A program made the translations under genes and the position numbers. Shown here piece by piece: positions 35,907 to 44,587 of a stretch of 64,000 bases of DNA. The notes under the pieces are model-generated. The model saw nothing but the letters and a program-made list of their open reading frames with translations. It searched no databases and was not told the DNA's origin. This stretch comes from Paenibacillus nasutitermitis (GTDB lineage: Bacteria; Bacillota; Bacilli; Paenibacillales; Paenibacillaceae): positions 1,426,001 through 1,490,000 of the forward strand of contig NZ_BMHP01000001.1 in the NCBI RefSeq assembly GCF_014641075.1, written 5' to 3'. Each line of letters starts with the position of its first letter. The first letter of the stretch is position 1.

Positions 35907-36587
35907 ATGGAACGGATTTTAGAAGACGAGTATCGGATGTTGAGCCGTTTGGCTTGCGACAAAATTAGAGGTTATGTTTCCGACAACCGGCTCAAAGCCG
36001 GGGATCGATTGCCCACGGAAAGAGCGCTGGCGGAGCAGCTGGAGGTGAGCCGCCCGGTTATCAGGGAGGCTCTGGGAACGTTGGAGGCGCTGGGGCTGAT
36101 CGTAAAGAGGCAGGGCAAAGGCATTTTTCTTAAGGAACCGAATTTTACCGTATTGTTTCATGAGATGATGGGCGTTTGGCAGCAGGACGAGAAGAACGCC
36201 GGACAGGTGCTGCAGTTTCGTGTTTTGCTTGAACAAGCCGCTGTGACCCCAATTATTGAACATGCCGACGATGCAGACTACGAACGACTCCATGCGCTGA
36301 TTGACGAGTCGGAACGGGAGGGATTGTCGCACAGCGATTTTATCAAGCTGGATTACCGATTTCACAGCGAACTGCTCGGCTTGACGCGGAATGTATTGTT
36401 TATCCAACTGACCGACGTCGTGAACAAGTATTTTCACTGGGCAGAGACGAGCAATCGAACGGATAGATCGATTGACGGCATTCAGCGCACGGTTCGACAG
36501 CACAGGGAAATCGTCCGTTCGCTGCAGGCGAAGGACAAGGAAGGCGCGGAGCGGCTGTTGAAAGCGCATTTGGCCGGGGAAGGATAA
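35907..36587 (+). CDS. FadR-subfamily GntR regulator (first)
   Basis: A 226-residue DNA-binding protein. Winged HTH at about 15-75 (LKAGDRLPTERALAEQLEVS, RPVIREALGTLEALGLI), then an FCD effector domain (about 100-220) with metal-ligand candidates in KLDYRFHSELL and the terminal VRQHREIVRSL. FCD regulators answer to organic or sugar acids. Start: ATG behind CGGAGG. It is followed four bases later by a second regulator of the same subfamily; the pair may form separate switches or a heterodimer. Confidence 0.9.
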   Translation: MERILEDEYRMLSRLACDKIRGYVSDNRLKAGDRLPTERALAEQLEVSRPVIREALGTLEALGLIVKRQGKGIFLKEPNFTVLFHEMMGVWQQDEKNAGQVLQFRVLLEQAAVTPIIEHADDADYERLHALIDESEREGLSHSDFIKLDYRFHSELLGLTRNVLFIQLTDVVNKYFHWAETSNRTDRSIDGIQRTVRQHREIVRSLQAKDKEGAERLLKAHLAGEG

Positions 36588-36591
36588 CGGG

Positions 36592-37299
36592 ATGAAGCCA
36601 TTGAAACGCATGAGTCTGAAGGATGTCGTCATCAGAAAGCTGCATGATTATATCGCGGAGCACGGGCTGCAGCCGGGAGATCGATTCCTGAACGAGAAGG
36701 AGATCGTTCATCTGGTCGGCGCGAGCCGGACGGTTGTGCGCGAGGCGCTAAAGGCGATGGAAGCCGTAGGCGTCGTTCGGATCAAACCGGGAGACGGCGT
36801 CTTCGTGAACGAATCCTCGGTGCATCATCTGGTCAACCAGTTTTCCTTCCGCTGGTCGCGGGATCGGACGCGTATGCTGGAGCTGCTGGAGACGCGCACG
36901 ATGCTGGAGTTGTCGGCCATCGAACTGATCGTGATGCGGAGGTGCGAGAATCAGGCGAGCCCGATCGCCGTCGATTTCCGGGAAATCGATGCGAATCTCG
37001 AACAGATGGAGAGAGCCATTCAGCTCAAGAAGTCCCTTGTAGAAGATGATATCGAATTCCATCGCACGTTGTTCCGGATGACAGGTAATCGCACGTTCTA
37101 TGAGCTTAGCGAGGTGATCACCCAATATTTTAACGAAGTTCGGGAACGTCGAATTTCGGAAGCTGACGGTTACGGGAGCACGTTCGTCGAGCATGCCCGG
37201 ATCGTTCAACTGCTCAAGCAATCGGATGCGGAAGGCGCTAAGAAAGCGATGATCGATCATCTAAGCCCGTTAAAAGAAATGATCGCGAACGGGCGGTAG
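36592..37299 (+). CDS. FadR-subfamily GntR regulator (second)
   Basis: A 235-residue protein with a winged HTH (LQPGDRFLNEKEIVHLVGAS, RTVVREALKAMEAVGVV) and an FCD domain (EDDIEFHRTLFRMTGN, EHARIVQLLKQSDAEGAKKAM). It is clearly related to, but not a close copy of, the preceding regulator. The next promoter region carries a perfect TGGTATTACCA operator, so one of the two proteins probably controls the Gfo/Idh-lyase-hydrolase genes. Two adjacent FadR-type regulators are unusual. Confidence 0.9.
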   Translation: MKPLKRMSLKDVVIRKLHDYIAEHGLQPGDRFLNEKEIVHLVGASRTVVREALKAMEAVGVVRIKPGDGVFVNESSVHHLVNQFSFRWSRDRTRMLELLETRTMLELSAIELIVMRRCENQASPIAVDFREIDANLEQMERAIQLKKSLVEDDIEFHRTLFRMTGNRTFYELSEVITQYFNEVRERRISEADGYGSTFVEHARIVQLLKQSDAEGAKKAMIDHLSPLKEMIANGR

Positions 37300-37364
37300 T
37301 GAGAGTGAAGGGACTAGCGACAGCGTAAGACGACTTGAAAGCTGGTCATGGGTGTTAATATTTT

Positions 37365-37381
37365 ATTGGTATTACCATCAT
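37365..37381 (+). promoter_or_regulatory. FadR/GntR-type operator before the lyase-hydrolase genes
   Basis: ATTGGTATTACCATCAT; its core is the exact reverse complement of the core at 34039-34049. It stands 35 bases before the ATG at 37400. Confidence 0.65.
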
Positions 37382-37399
37382 ATATTTAAGGGAGGGACG

Positions 37400-37879
37400 A
37401 TGAGAATCAGTGATATGGCGGATCAGGGCATATGGACTTATGAGGGGCGCTTGCCCAAGCTAGTCGCTTACCAATCAACAGGCTGCGCCAACATCGCCCA
37501 GGCTTGGCAGCTCGGGATAGACGAACCGGCCGAGGGGGCGTCGACGGCGATGATTTCCGGCATTCAGGTGCCGAATCCGCCCGATGGCGTCCAAGCTTTG
37601 CAGGCTTTGCAGCATAGCGGCGGATTCGCGGAAGCGCTGCCCGACGCGGATACATGGCATTGGCAAGAGTAGCTTGCCATAAAGGAAGGGATTTTCTGCG
37701 AACCGGCTGGCGCGATCGCCTTGGCAGGTGTGGTACAGGTGCTCAGGGAGTGGAGAATCGATTGGAATGCCAACGTGATCTGCATCGTATCGGGAGCCGG
37801 ATACAAGGATGTCGACCGGATGGACACGATGGTGAAGCAATCGCCGTCGATTCCGATGATCGATGTGGATGAACTATAG
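37400..37879 (+). pseudogene. Broken PLP-dependent enzyme gene (threonine-synthase-like)
   Basis: It begins MRISDMADQGIWTYEGRLPK behind GGGAGGGACG and then jumps straight to C-terminal segments: VAYQSTGCANIAQAWQLGI, ISGIQVPNPPDGVQAL, and after an in-frame TAG (37670-37672, where relatives have Arg) EGIFCEPAGAIALAG and VICIVSGAGYKDVD. The frame is otherwise kept. About 200 central residues, including the PLP-binding lysine, are missing, so neither piece can be active. Relatives are beta-eliminating or beta-replacing enzymes acting on hydroxy amino acids. Confidence 0.85.
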
Positions 37880-37896
37880 GGGGAGGGGGTAGCAGG

Positions 37897-38898
37897 ATGG
37901 GACGAATCCGATTGGGGATTGTTGGGTTAGGCCGTTTTGCCAAGCTGCATATCGAATGTCTGAAGCAAATTCCGTTTATCAACATCGCGGCCGTCTGCGA
38001 TATTCACGGGGAAACGGCTCAAGTGTTCGGAGATGAGCTCGGATGCGGCAGTTATACGGACGTGCAGGAGATGCTGCGCGCCGAATCGCTCGATGCGCTC
38101 GATGTGCTGACGCCGGAGGATAGCCATTACGAGGCCGTAATGGCGGGCTTGGAAGCGGGATGCGATGTGTTTGTGGAGAAGCCGCTGGCAAGTGATCTGG
38201 CGCAGGCGGAAAAGATGATCGGCGTCGCTGCCGAGCGGGGACGTCTCCTCATGGTCGGACACGTATTGCGCTTTGATCATCGGTATTTGCAGATGAAGAT
38301 GTCCGTTGAGCGAGGGGACATCGGGCGCGTTCGTTCCATCTATGCCAGGCGGAGCGACAAGCGGGAATATTTCGGATTATACAAGCGGTCTCCGGTCGTC
38401 TTGAACTTGGGGGTTCATGATATCGACCAGATCTTATGGATCAAGAACGAGCTGCCGATCGAGGTTTATGCCAAAAGCTCTTGTTCCCCGGAAGGAGAAG
38501 ATATGATATGTGCGATGATGACCTTTGCAGATGGCACTGTCGCGATGACGGACAGCAATTGGCTGACGCCCCGGCAATGGCCGGCCCCTCAAGATCAGTA
38601 CATGCAGATTGTGGGAGATGATGGCGTGCTGCGTGTGCAAAGTCCGGATGCGGCGTTCAGCCTGTGCTCCGAACAGCTTTACGAAGTTCCTTACTTGTAC
38701 ACTTCGCGAGAGATCTACGGGCGGATCGAAGGGCCGTTGATGTCGGAGTTGGCGCATTTTGCGGCGTGTGTGCGCGATTCTGCATCGTCCGCCATCCTTC
38801 GTCCCGAAGACGCATTGAATGTCATTCGCGTAACGACGGCGATTCTTCGTTCTTGCGAGCGGGGACAGCCGGTCAGCATCAGTTCGGTGCTCGCTTGA
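37897..38898 (+). CDS. Gfo/Idh/MocA-family oxidoreductase
   Basis: A 333-residue NAD(P)-dependent sugar dehydrogenase. Rossmann motif GIVGLGRFAKLHIE, catalytic Lys95 in VEKPLA, and the distal DIDQILW helix with a His in GVHDID. Start: ATG behind a GGGGGAGGGGG tract. It lies between the broken PLP enzyme and the lyase gene under the FadR-type operator. It probably oxidises or epimerises the sugar acid of this island. Confidence 0.9.
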   Translation: MGRIRLGIVGLGRFAKLHIECLKQIPFINIAAVCDIHGETAQVFGDELGCGSYTDVQEMLRAESLDALDVLTPEDSHYEAVMAGLEAGCDVFVEKPLASDLAQAEKMIGVAAERGRLLMVGHVLRFDHRYLQMKMSVERGDIGRVRSIYARRSDKREYFGLYKRSPVVLNLGVHDIDQILWIKNELPIEVYAKSSCSPEGEDMICAMMTFADGTVAMTDSNWLTPRQWPAPQDQYMQIVGDDGVLRVQSPDAAFSLCSEQLYEVPYLYTSREIYGRIEGPLMSELAHFAACVRDSASSAILRPEDALNVIRVTTAILRSCERGQPVSISSVLA

Positions 38899-38920
38899 TG
38901 AGGATCAGCGACAAGGTTTA

Positions 38921-39067
38921 ATGGATCGGCAGCAGCCTCTTGGGAATTTGAATGTAGAGCGTTTGATGCCGGGGCATCTGATGCCTGTCGTGAGAAACGG
39001 CAAAGTGCCGATACGGAAGGCCGAAGACCTGTTCAGGCACGGCACGATACCGGAATCCATTGTATGA
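38921..39067 (+). CDS. Small unrecognised frame, possible gene remnant
   Basis: Forty-eight codons, MDRQQPLGNLNVERL... to HGTIPESIV, sitting between the Gfo/Idh and lyase genes. Its composition looks coding, but no ribosome-binding site is clear and I recognise no family. Given the broken genes nearby it may be the tail of a lost gene. Confidence 0.3.
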   Translation: MDRQQPLGNLNVERLMPGHLMPVVRNGKVPIRKAEDLFRHGTIPESIV

Positions 39068-39101
39068 ATCGGTCAACAACTTACATGAGGAGGATTTAAG
39101 T

Positions 39102-39980
39102 ATGGGCAACAGTTATTATCCGGCGTTAGGAACGCCGCTGGACCAGGACGGCAATGTGCTGGCCGACAGTTTGAGCAAACACGTGGAGGATCAGATCAGG
39201 AGGAAAGCCGAAGGGCTGTTTGTCATGGGATCGATGGGCATACAGCCGATGATTAAGGACAGCGAATATGTCAAAGTAGCCCGGATTGCAGCGGAAGCGG
39301 CGCGCGGACAATGCCCGGTCTATGCGGGCGTCATGGACAATTCGATCACCCGCGTCAGAGATCGGATCGACGGACTGAAGGGGCTCAAGCTGGATGGTGT
39401 CGTAACGACGGTTCCGTTTTATTTTCAAAGCACGCAAGCGGAAATCATAACTTTCTACCGGGCAATTGCCGATACTTCGCCATATCCGCTCTATTTATAC
39501 GATCTGCCTGGCGTTACCCAGAGCAAAATTCAAGCGCCTACCGTGATCGAGCTGATGCGCCATCCGAACATTCGGGGTATTAAATCGGCGGATCTCGCAT
39601 TGGTTCGGATATTAAGCCGCAGCTTGAGAGATGTGAATCAGGATTTTGAGGTGATCTATAGCGGACTCGATACATTCGACGTTGCTTATATGTATGGCAT
39701 TACGAAAACGTTGGACGGCATGTTCAGCTGCACGTCCGAAATCACGGAAAAGATGTATGACTCGTTAGCAGCAGGCAGCCATGAACTAGCCGCAAAGCAT
39801 CTGGACAGCATTGTCGGCCTTCGCAACCTGTTCGTCGAGGTCGGCATATTTCCCGGATTTACATATGCCATGAACTTGCTGGGCTTCGAGGGCGACTTTC
39901 ATCCGGATTACTGTTCGCGGCTAAACCCGCAGCAGGCTGATAAAGTGAAGAGCCATATGCAGCAGATTCAATTGATTTGA
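39102..39980 (+). CDS. DapA/NanA-family lyase or synthase
   Basis: A 292-residue TIM-barrel aldolase of the dihydrodipicolinate synthase/N-acetylneuraminate lyase family. I chose ATG 39102 behind GAGGAGG. The Schiff-base lysine is Lys161 (RGIKSAD) and the catalytic tyrosine Tyr133 (YLYDLPGV), at the usual family positions. The phosphate/carboxylate loop reads GSMGIQP instead of GSTGE, and Leu-Pro follows Tyr-Asp where lyases often have Tyr-Asn-x-Pro, so the substrate is probably not the standard one. With nanE, yhcH and a deacylase nearby, cleavage of a nonulosonate or other 2-keto-3-deoxy acid to pyruvate is the likely role (inference). Confidence 0.85.
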   Translation: MGNSYYPALGTPLDQDGNVLADSLSKHVEDQIRRKAEGLFVMGSMGIQPMIKDSEYVKVARIAAEAARGQCPVYAGVMDNSITRVRDRIDGLKGLKLDGVVTTVPFYFQSTQAEIITFYRAIADTSPYPLYLYDLPGVTQSKIQAPTVIELMRHPNIRGIKSADLALVRILSRSLRDVNQDFEVIYSGLDTFDVAYMYGITKTLDGMFSCTSEITEKMYDSLAAGSHELAAKHLDSIVGLRNLFVEVGIFPGFTYAMNLLGFEGDFHPDYCSRLNPQQADKVKSHMQQIQLI

Positions 39981-40023
39981 ACGGGAGAGAGGCAGCGGAA
40001 ATACTCCGAGGGAGCAAACGCAC

Positions 40024-41034
40024 ATGACTTTGAAACGTGAAGAGATCGAAAGGTTCCGGCCCGACGCTTACCCCGCAGCCGTTAAGGAACAAATCCGTCT
40101 GACTTATGAAGAGGCCGAAGGTTCGGTGGCGGAAATCCCGCTGTATCTGATCAAAGGAGCTGATGCGGGTCCGGTGCTGCTCATGCTTGCGGCCATCCAC
40201 GGAGATGAGTACGAAGGGGTACAGACGATCATTGAGCTTGGGCGCATGCTGTCGCCTGCAGACATTCGCGGGACGCTGCTTATGGTTCCGATTGCGAATG
40301 CGTATGCCTACCGTACGGCAGACAGGCTGACTCCGGAGGATGGGCGTAATCTGGCGCGGGAGTTTCCAGGGAAGCGGGAAGGCACTGTAACGGAGCGGCT
40401 GGCATGGCATCTGGGTAAAGGTCTGATCAAGAAAGCCGACTTTCTGCTGGATATGCATAGCGGCGGAACGTATTATGAGGTGCCGGAATTCGTCGGCTAT
40501 TACGACAATGACGGCTGCGAGACGGGCCGGCGCTCCAGTGCGGCGGCCGAAGCGTTCGGATTTCAAGTGTTATGGGGGCATGATCAAGTGTCGCCAGGCC
40601 GGACGGTGTCATATGCCGGAGATTGCGGAATTCCGTGGTTGTACACGGAAGCTTTCGGCGGGAGACGCGTCAAGCGCGACGAGCAGCATCGTCTGCGTCA
40701 AGGGGCACTGCGTTTGATGGGTCATCTCGGCATGCTGGTCAGTCCGTCGCAATGGATTCCGGAGGAGACCAAACCGGAGATTCGTTACAGATTAACCGGC
40801 AATGGTGATTTCGACGGTTCGGTCACAGCGGAGGAGGAAGGATTCTTTATCCCTTCGGTTGCACTTCTGCAGAACGTTCGGCAAGGCGATGAGATCGGCA
40901 TCGTCTATAACGGCTTCGGAGAAATATTGCGGAGTTACCGGGCGGTTTGCGACGGTGTCATCGTGGGGCTAGCGGGAGCGCCGGTCTTGAAGCGAGGCTC
41001 GCTCGTTTATTTGATTGCCTTATTACAAGAATGA
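40024..41034 (+). CDS. Aspartoacylase/succinylglutamate desuccinylase-like zinc hydrolase
   Basis: A 336-residue M14-like metallohydrolase. Zinc ligands are His59 and Glu62 (AIHGDEYEG) and His145 (LLDMHSGG); the general base is likely Glu209 in YTEAFGG. ELGRMLSPADIRGTLLMVPIANAYAY is typical. The C-terminal 90 residues form a small beta domain (EEGFFIPSVALLQNVRQGDEIG). The family removes acyl groups from amino acids; in a sugar island it may deacylate an N-acyl sugar or its derivative. It follows the lyase by 43 bases and precedes yhcH. Confidence 0.88.
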   Translation: MTLKREEIERFRPDAYPAAVKEQIRLTYEEAEGSVAEIPLYLIKGADAGPVLLMLAAIHGDEYEGVQTIIELGRMLSPADIRGTLLMVPIANAYAYRTADRLTPEDGRNLAREFPGKREGTVTERLAWHLGKGLIKKADFLLDMHSGGTYYEVPEFVGYYDNDGCETGRRSSAAAEAFGFQVLWGHDQVSPGRTVSYAGDCGIPWLYTEAFGGRRVKRDEQHRLRQGALRLMGHLGMLVSPSQWIPEETKPEIRYRLTGNGDFDGSVTAEEEGFFIPSVALLQNVRQGDEIGIVYNGFGEILRSYRAVCDGVIVGLAGAPVLKRGSLVYLIALLQE

Positions 41035-41060
41035 GTCGAAACAGTTGGAGGAGAAAAACG

Positions 41061-41525
41061 ATGATTTTCGGTGATTTGAAGTATTGGAAGCGTGAAGAGG
41101 CGGCATTTGCTCCAGTCATACGGCAAGCGATGGAATACCTGCAAAACACGGATTTCACGGAACTTGGACCCGGTAAATATGAGATCGAAGGCAGCAGGAT
41201 GTTCTGTATGATCAGTGAAAGCCATACGCGCGATATCGCGGAATTAAAAGCGGAGTCTCACCGGGCATATATGGATGTCCAATATATCATAGAAGGAGAA
41301 GAGAAAATCGGGTTTGCCCGGCTGACGGACGAACAAGTCGCAACTCAAGATATTCTTGAGGAGAGCGATGCCCTGTTGTACGATCGCCTGTACGACGAGA
41401 TGGAATTCATCCTTCGAGCGGGCACATACGCCATCTTCTTTCCGGCGGATATCCATCGGCCCGGCGGGAAGATTCGGGACGTCGCTCCGATCAAGAAAGC
41501 CGTTATTAAGATTAAGCTGGATTAG
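41061..41525 (+). CDS. yhcH: YhcH/YjgK/YiaL-family sugar anomerase
   Basis: A 154-residue cupin-like protein. Start: ATG 41061 behind GGAGGAG; the longer upstream frame is part of the hydrolase gene. Family marks: MIFGDLKYW, ESHRAYMDVQYIIEGEEKIG, FILRAGTYAIFFPADIHRPG and IKKAVIKIKL, with the metal-binding His and Glu in SHRAYMDVQ and HRPG. E. coli YhcH (NanQ) speeds the opening of N-acetylneuraminate for its lyase. This supports a sialic-acid-like sugar as substrate of the island. Confidence 0.9.
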   Translation: MIFGDLKYWKREEAAFAPVIRQAMEYLQNTDFTELGPGKYEIEGSRMFCMISESHTRDIAELKAESHRAYMDVQYIIEGEEKIGFARLTDEQVATQDILEESDALLYDRLYDEMEFILRAGTYAIFFPADIHRPGGKIRDVAPIKKAVIKIKLD

Positions 41526-41588
41526 GGATTCGATTCCAAGTGATTCCAGAGCCAAGGTATACTCTCGGCTTTGGCACATATTGCAAGG

Positions 41589-41640
41589 CAAACCCGGGCG
41601 ATTTTGGCGCATGTGAGCCAGAGCGCCCGGGTTTGTTCGG
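41589..41640 (+). terminator. Hairpin after yhcH
   Basis: CAAACCCGGGCG (41589-41600) pairs perfectly with CGCCCGGGTTTG (41624-41635). The T run is short. It ends the lyase-hydrolase-yhcH transcript. Confidence 0.6.
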
Positions 41641-41729
41641 CGTTCTCGATATCATTGTACGGCAACATACCGCCGATCTGCGGAATCTCGTTATTTTACA
41701 ACCGAGTTGAATCCGTGGGGCAGCACATC

Positions 41730-41959
41730 ATGAAGCTTGATGCGAGAACTTACGATTTTAGAATCGTTTTGATTTTGCTGCCGGTCGCCATAACGCCGTT
41801 TCTGATCGCCAGCATGTACAACATGAACGTAGGAATGATCGTTATGTCGTATCGGTGTTGGCCAAAATGTACAATCTGAGCAGTGGCGTTTATAAAACGC
41901 GAGATCGGGTGATTAATTGTGCAGTCGCAGTTATAGCACTTTTTCTCCAACATCATTAA
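41730..41959 (+). pseudogene. Remnant of an unrecognised membrane protein
   Basis: MKLDARTYDFRIVLILLPVA and ITPFLIASMYNMN form a membrane helix. After a frameshift near 41840 another frame continues with YVVSVLAKMYNLSSGVYKTR up to a stop at 41959. Two adjoining protein-like pieces in different frames suggest a dead fragment. Family unknown. Confidence 0.35.
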
Positions 41960-42089
41960 AAAATTGATATATCCCGGAAATCAAAACTTTATCCTTTTGA
42001 TATACGATTATCCGCGGTAAGCTAGAAGCATCGGCTAGCTGACAGTTCCGGCCGGAACATGATGAATTGAAACTCAGGGAGGCAAATCG

Positions 42090-43661
42090 ATGTCAAGAAA
42101 AAGGGTTGTCGCTTTAATCATCAGTATCATGATGTTCGTGGCTGTAGTAGGCTGTTCTACATCTGAAAAGTCAGGCAATGTTAGCACCGCGGGAAACCAG
42201 AACAAGAACCAGGGGGAGTCGGCAGCGACTGATTCCAAAAAGAATGAGAAGGTATACATCTATGCTAACGCGGGAAATCTTGCACTTGCATCTACGCTTA
42301 GCAAGAAGGAAGATTTGGAGATGGTTCACAAGGAAGTATTAGATCAGTCCGGATTCGATGTAGAGGCCAATATTCCACCAAAAGGTCAAGAAGCGGAAAA
42401 ATTAAACTTGTTGCTTGCTTCTAATGAGCCGATTGATATTTTCGTTGGAAGTATAGGCGCATTCAGAGACAATGGCGCAATCCAGCCTCTTAATGATTTG
42501 TTGGACAAGTATGGATCGCACATCAGGGAGTTATGGCCGAAAGAATGGGCAAGTGCTTGGGATGCGGTTACGGATAAGGAAGGAAAAATATGGGCGATTC
42601 CGCAGGTGCCTCAATTAGCTGAGAAAACTGTATTTCTTAGGTCGGATTGGTTAGCGAAGTTGAATTTAACGATGCCAAAGACGATTGAGGAGTATGAGAC
42701 GGTATTGAAGGCGTTTAAAGAAATGGATCCGGCGGGGGCGGGTCAGACGATCCCAATTGTCACCAATATGACAGGCCTGAATTTGGCTTTGTCAGCAGGC
42801 TTCATGGATGTAGGCTATGGGCCTTGGCTTGATCAGGACGGAAAAGTTAAACCGCCGGAAATTAATCCGGGGTATAAAGACTTCATTGCCAAAATGGCTG
42901 AGTGGTACCAAAAGGGATATATCTATAAGGAAACCTTCACATTAAATACGGAGAGAACACGCGAATTAATAAAGCAGAACAGGGTAGCCTCCGCCATTAT
43001 TCATTATTCAGTTGTGACGAACATCCAATCCGACCTTCAACAGAAAACACCAGAGGCATTATATGAGGTTGCCGGGGAGCTCAAAGGTCCTAAAGGCAAT
43101 ATTACAACGATGTCCGGATTGTCGCCGTATGGCTGGATGCTGAATAAAAAATCGAAAAACCCGGAAGCAGCGATTAAATTCATTGATTGGATTCATTCCG
43201 ACATCGAGAACTATTTGTTGATCATGTTTGGAATAAAGGATAAGCATTGGAAATATATCGATGAGTCCAAGCACGTCTTCGAACGCATTAATCAGGATTA
43301 TGCCGGAGAATACCTTACGGCCAGTACATTTGCTTACACCGTTCAAATTGCACCGTCGGATCCTGCGAGCAAACCGGAATATGATTTTCTGGGCAAGTTC
43401 AGCGGTGACACGAGCAGGGTGAAAAACCCGGCCACGGCAGATGTGGACTATCTGTACGACCAGCAGGAGATTTCCGATAAGCTGCCTCATATCGAAGATA
43501 TTAATCGCATGATTGAGGAGGAAGTTGTCAAGTTTATTATGGGGGCGAGACCCATGAGTGACTACGACAAATTTATTCAGGAATTATATTCTGCAGGATT
43601 GGACAAATGGATTGAAGTCATGACTGAGCAGTACAACAAAGTAAAAGCGGCGATGCAATGA
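42090..43661 (+). CDS. ABC sugar-binding lipoprotein, LplA type
   Basis: A 523-residue lipoprotein with lipobox VVGC (Cys22) and a Gly/Ser/Asn-rich linker. Start: ATG behind GGGAGG. The mature part has the long-LplA layout (AEKLNLLLASNEPIDIFVG, PQLAEKTVFLRSDWLAKL). Its stop overlaps the first permease start (ATGA), so production is tightly coupled. It delivers the substrate of the second LplABC-type importer here. Confidence 0.93.
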   Translation: MSRKRVVALIISIMMFVAVVGCSTSEKSGNVSTAGNQNKNQGESAATDSKKNEKVYIYANAGNLALASTLSKKEDLEMVHKEVLDQSGFDVEANIPPKGQEAEKLNLLLASNEPIDIFVGSIGAFRDNGAIQPLNDLLDKYGSHIRELWPKEWASAWDAVTDKEGKIWAIPQVPQLAEKTVFLRSDWLAKLNLTMPKTIEEYETVLKAFKEMDPAGAGQTIPIVTNMTGLNLALSAGFMDVGYGPWLDQDGKVKPPEINPGYKDFIAKMAEWYQKGYIYKETFTLNTERTRELIKQNRVASAIIHYSVVTNIQSDLQQKTPEALYEVAGELKGPKGNITTMSGLSPYGWMLNKKSKNPEAAIKFIDWIHSDIENYLLIMFGIKDKHWKYIDESKHVFERINQDYAGEYLTASTFAYTVQIAPSDPASKPEYDFLGKFSGDTSRVKNPATADVDYLYDQQEISDKLPHIEDINRMIEEEVVKFIMGARPMSDYDKFIQELYSAGLDKWIEVMTEQYNKVKAAMQ

Positions 43662-44575
43662 GAAGAACCATCCCATCTCAGCTCAAACGCTATAAATTGT
43701 ATTATTTTCTAATCGCACCAGGAATTATATATTATCTTATATTTCATTATATTCCGCTGTATGGCGTTGTCATTGCATTCAAAGATGTATCGCCATTTGA
43801 CGGGATTACGGGGATTTTAACAAGTGAATGGGTGGGGTTGAAGCACTTCCGAAATTTCACCAGTTCATATTACTTCTGGGATATTATGAGGAACACATTG
43901 TTGATTAGTTTATATCGACTGATCTTCGGCTTCCCCGCTCCAATCCTATTGGCGATCTTACTGAATGAGGCAAAGAACATCCTGTTTCAAAGAGTTGTGC
44001 AAACGGTTTCATATTTGCCGCATTTTATTTCAATGGTAATAGTTGCTGGTTTGCTGACGACTTTCCTAACGACAGATGGCGGCATTATTAATACCCTCTT
44101 GCAGCAAATGGGCCTAAAGCAAATTTTCTTCCTGGGCGATGCGAATTATTTCCGCTCGGTGCTTGTTATTTCGGGCATCTGGAAGGAGGTAGGGTGGGGG
44201 ACGATCATCTATCTTGCAGCTATCGCAGGAATCGATTCACATTTGTACGAGGCTGCGAAGCTTGATGGTGCAGGTCGAATGAGACAAATCTGGCATGTAA
44301 CTTTGCCAGGGATCTCATTCATTATCACGCTGCTCCTTATTCTTTCTATCGGGGGGCTGCTGGATGCGGGTTTTGAACAAATCTTTCTGCTGTATTCCCC
44401 ATCCGTATTTAAGGTAGCTGATATTATCGATACTTATGTGTACCGTAAGGGGCTGGTTGATTTGCAGTATTCCTATGCTGCTGCCGTCAATCTATTCAAA
44501 TCCTTAATCGCGGTGATCCTCTTGCTCGGCGCAAACTACTTGGCCAAGAAATACAAACAGGAAGGTATATGGTAG
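43658..44575 (+). CDS. ABC sugar permease, LplB type
   Basis: A 305-residue membrane protein with the LplB marks IPLYGVVIAFKDVSP, RNTLLISLYRLIFGFPAPI and the EAA loop LYEAAKLDGAGRMRQIWHVTLPGI. The start ATG overlaps the stop of the binding protein. It pairs with the next permease. Confidence 0.93.
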   Translation: MRRTIPSQLKRYKLYYFLIAPGIIYYLIFHYIPLYGVVIAFKDVSPFDGITGILTSEWVGLKHFRNFTSSYYFWDIMRNTLLISLYRLIFGFPAPILLAILLNEAKNILFQRVVQTVSYLPHFISMVIVAGLLTTFLTTDGGIINTLLQQMGLKQIFFLGDANYFRSVLVISGIWKEVGWGTIIYLAAIAGIDSHLYEAAKLDGAGRMRQIWHVTLPGISFIITLLLILSIGGLLDAGFEQIFLLYSPSVFKVADIIDTYVYRKGLVDLQYSYAAAVNLFKSLIAVILLLGANYLAKKYKQEGIW

Positions 44576-44587
44576 AGGTGAAGTAAG

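Larger units (their letters stand above)
41526..42089 (+). other. 564-base gap: terminator, membrane-protein remnant, leader of the importer operon
   Basis: It holds the terminator after yhcH, a decayed frame at 41730-41959, and the control region of the next importer, where TTGATATA occurs twice (41964 and 41997). No confident promoter can be picked. Confidence 0.5.

Noticed and set aside
41964-42005. Repeated TTGATATA as a regulatory site
   Set aside because: Only eight bases repeat and no -10 box fits; chance in AT-rich DNA is likely.
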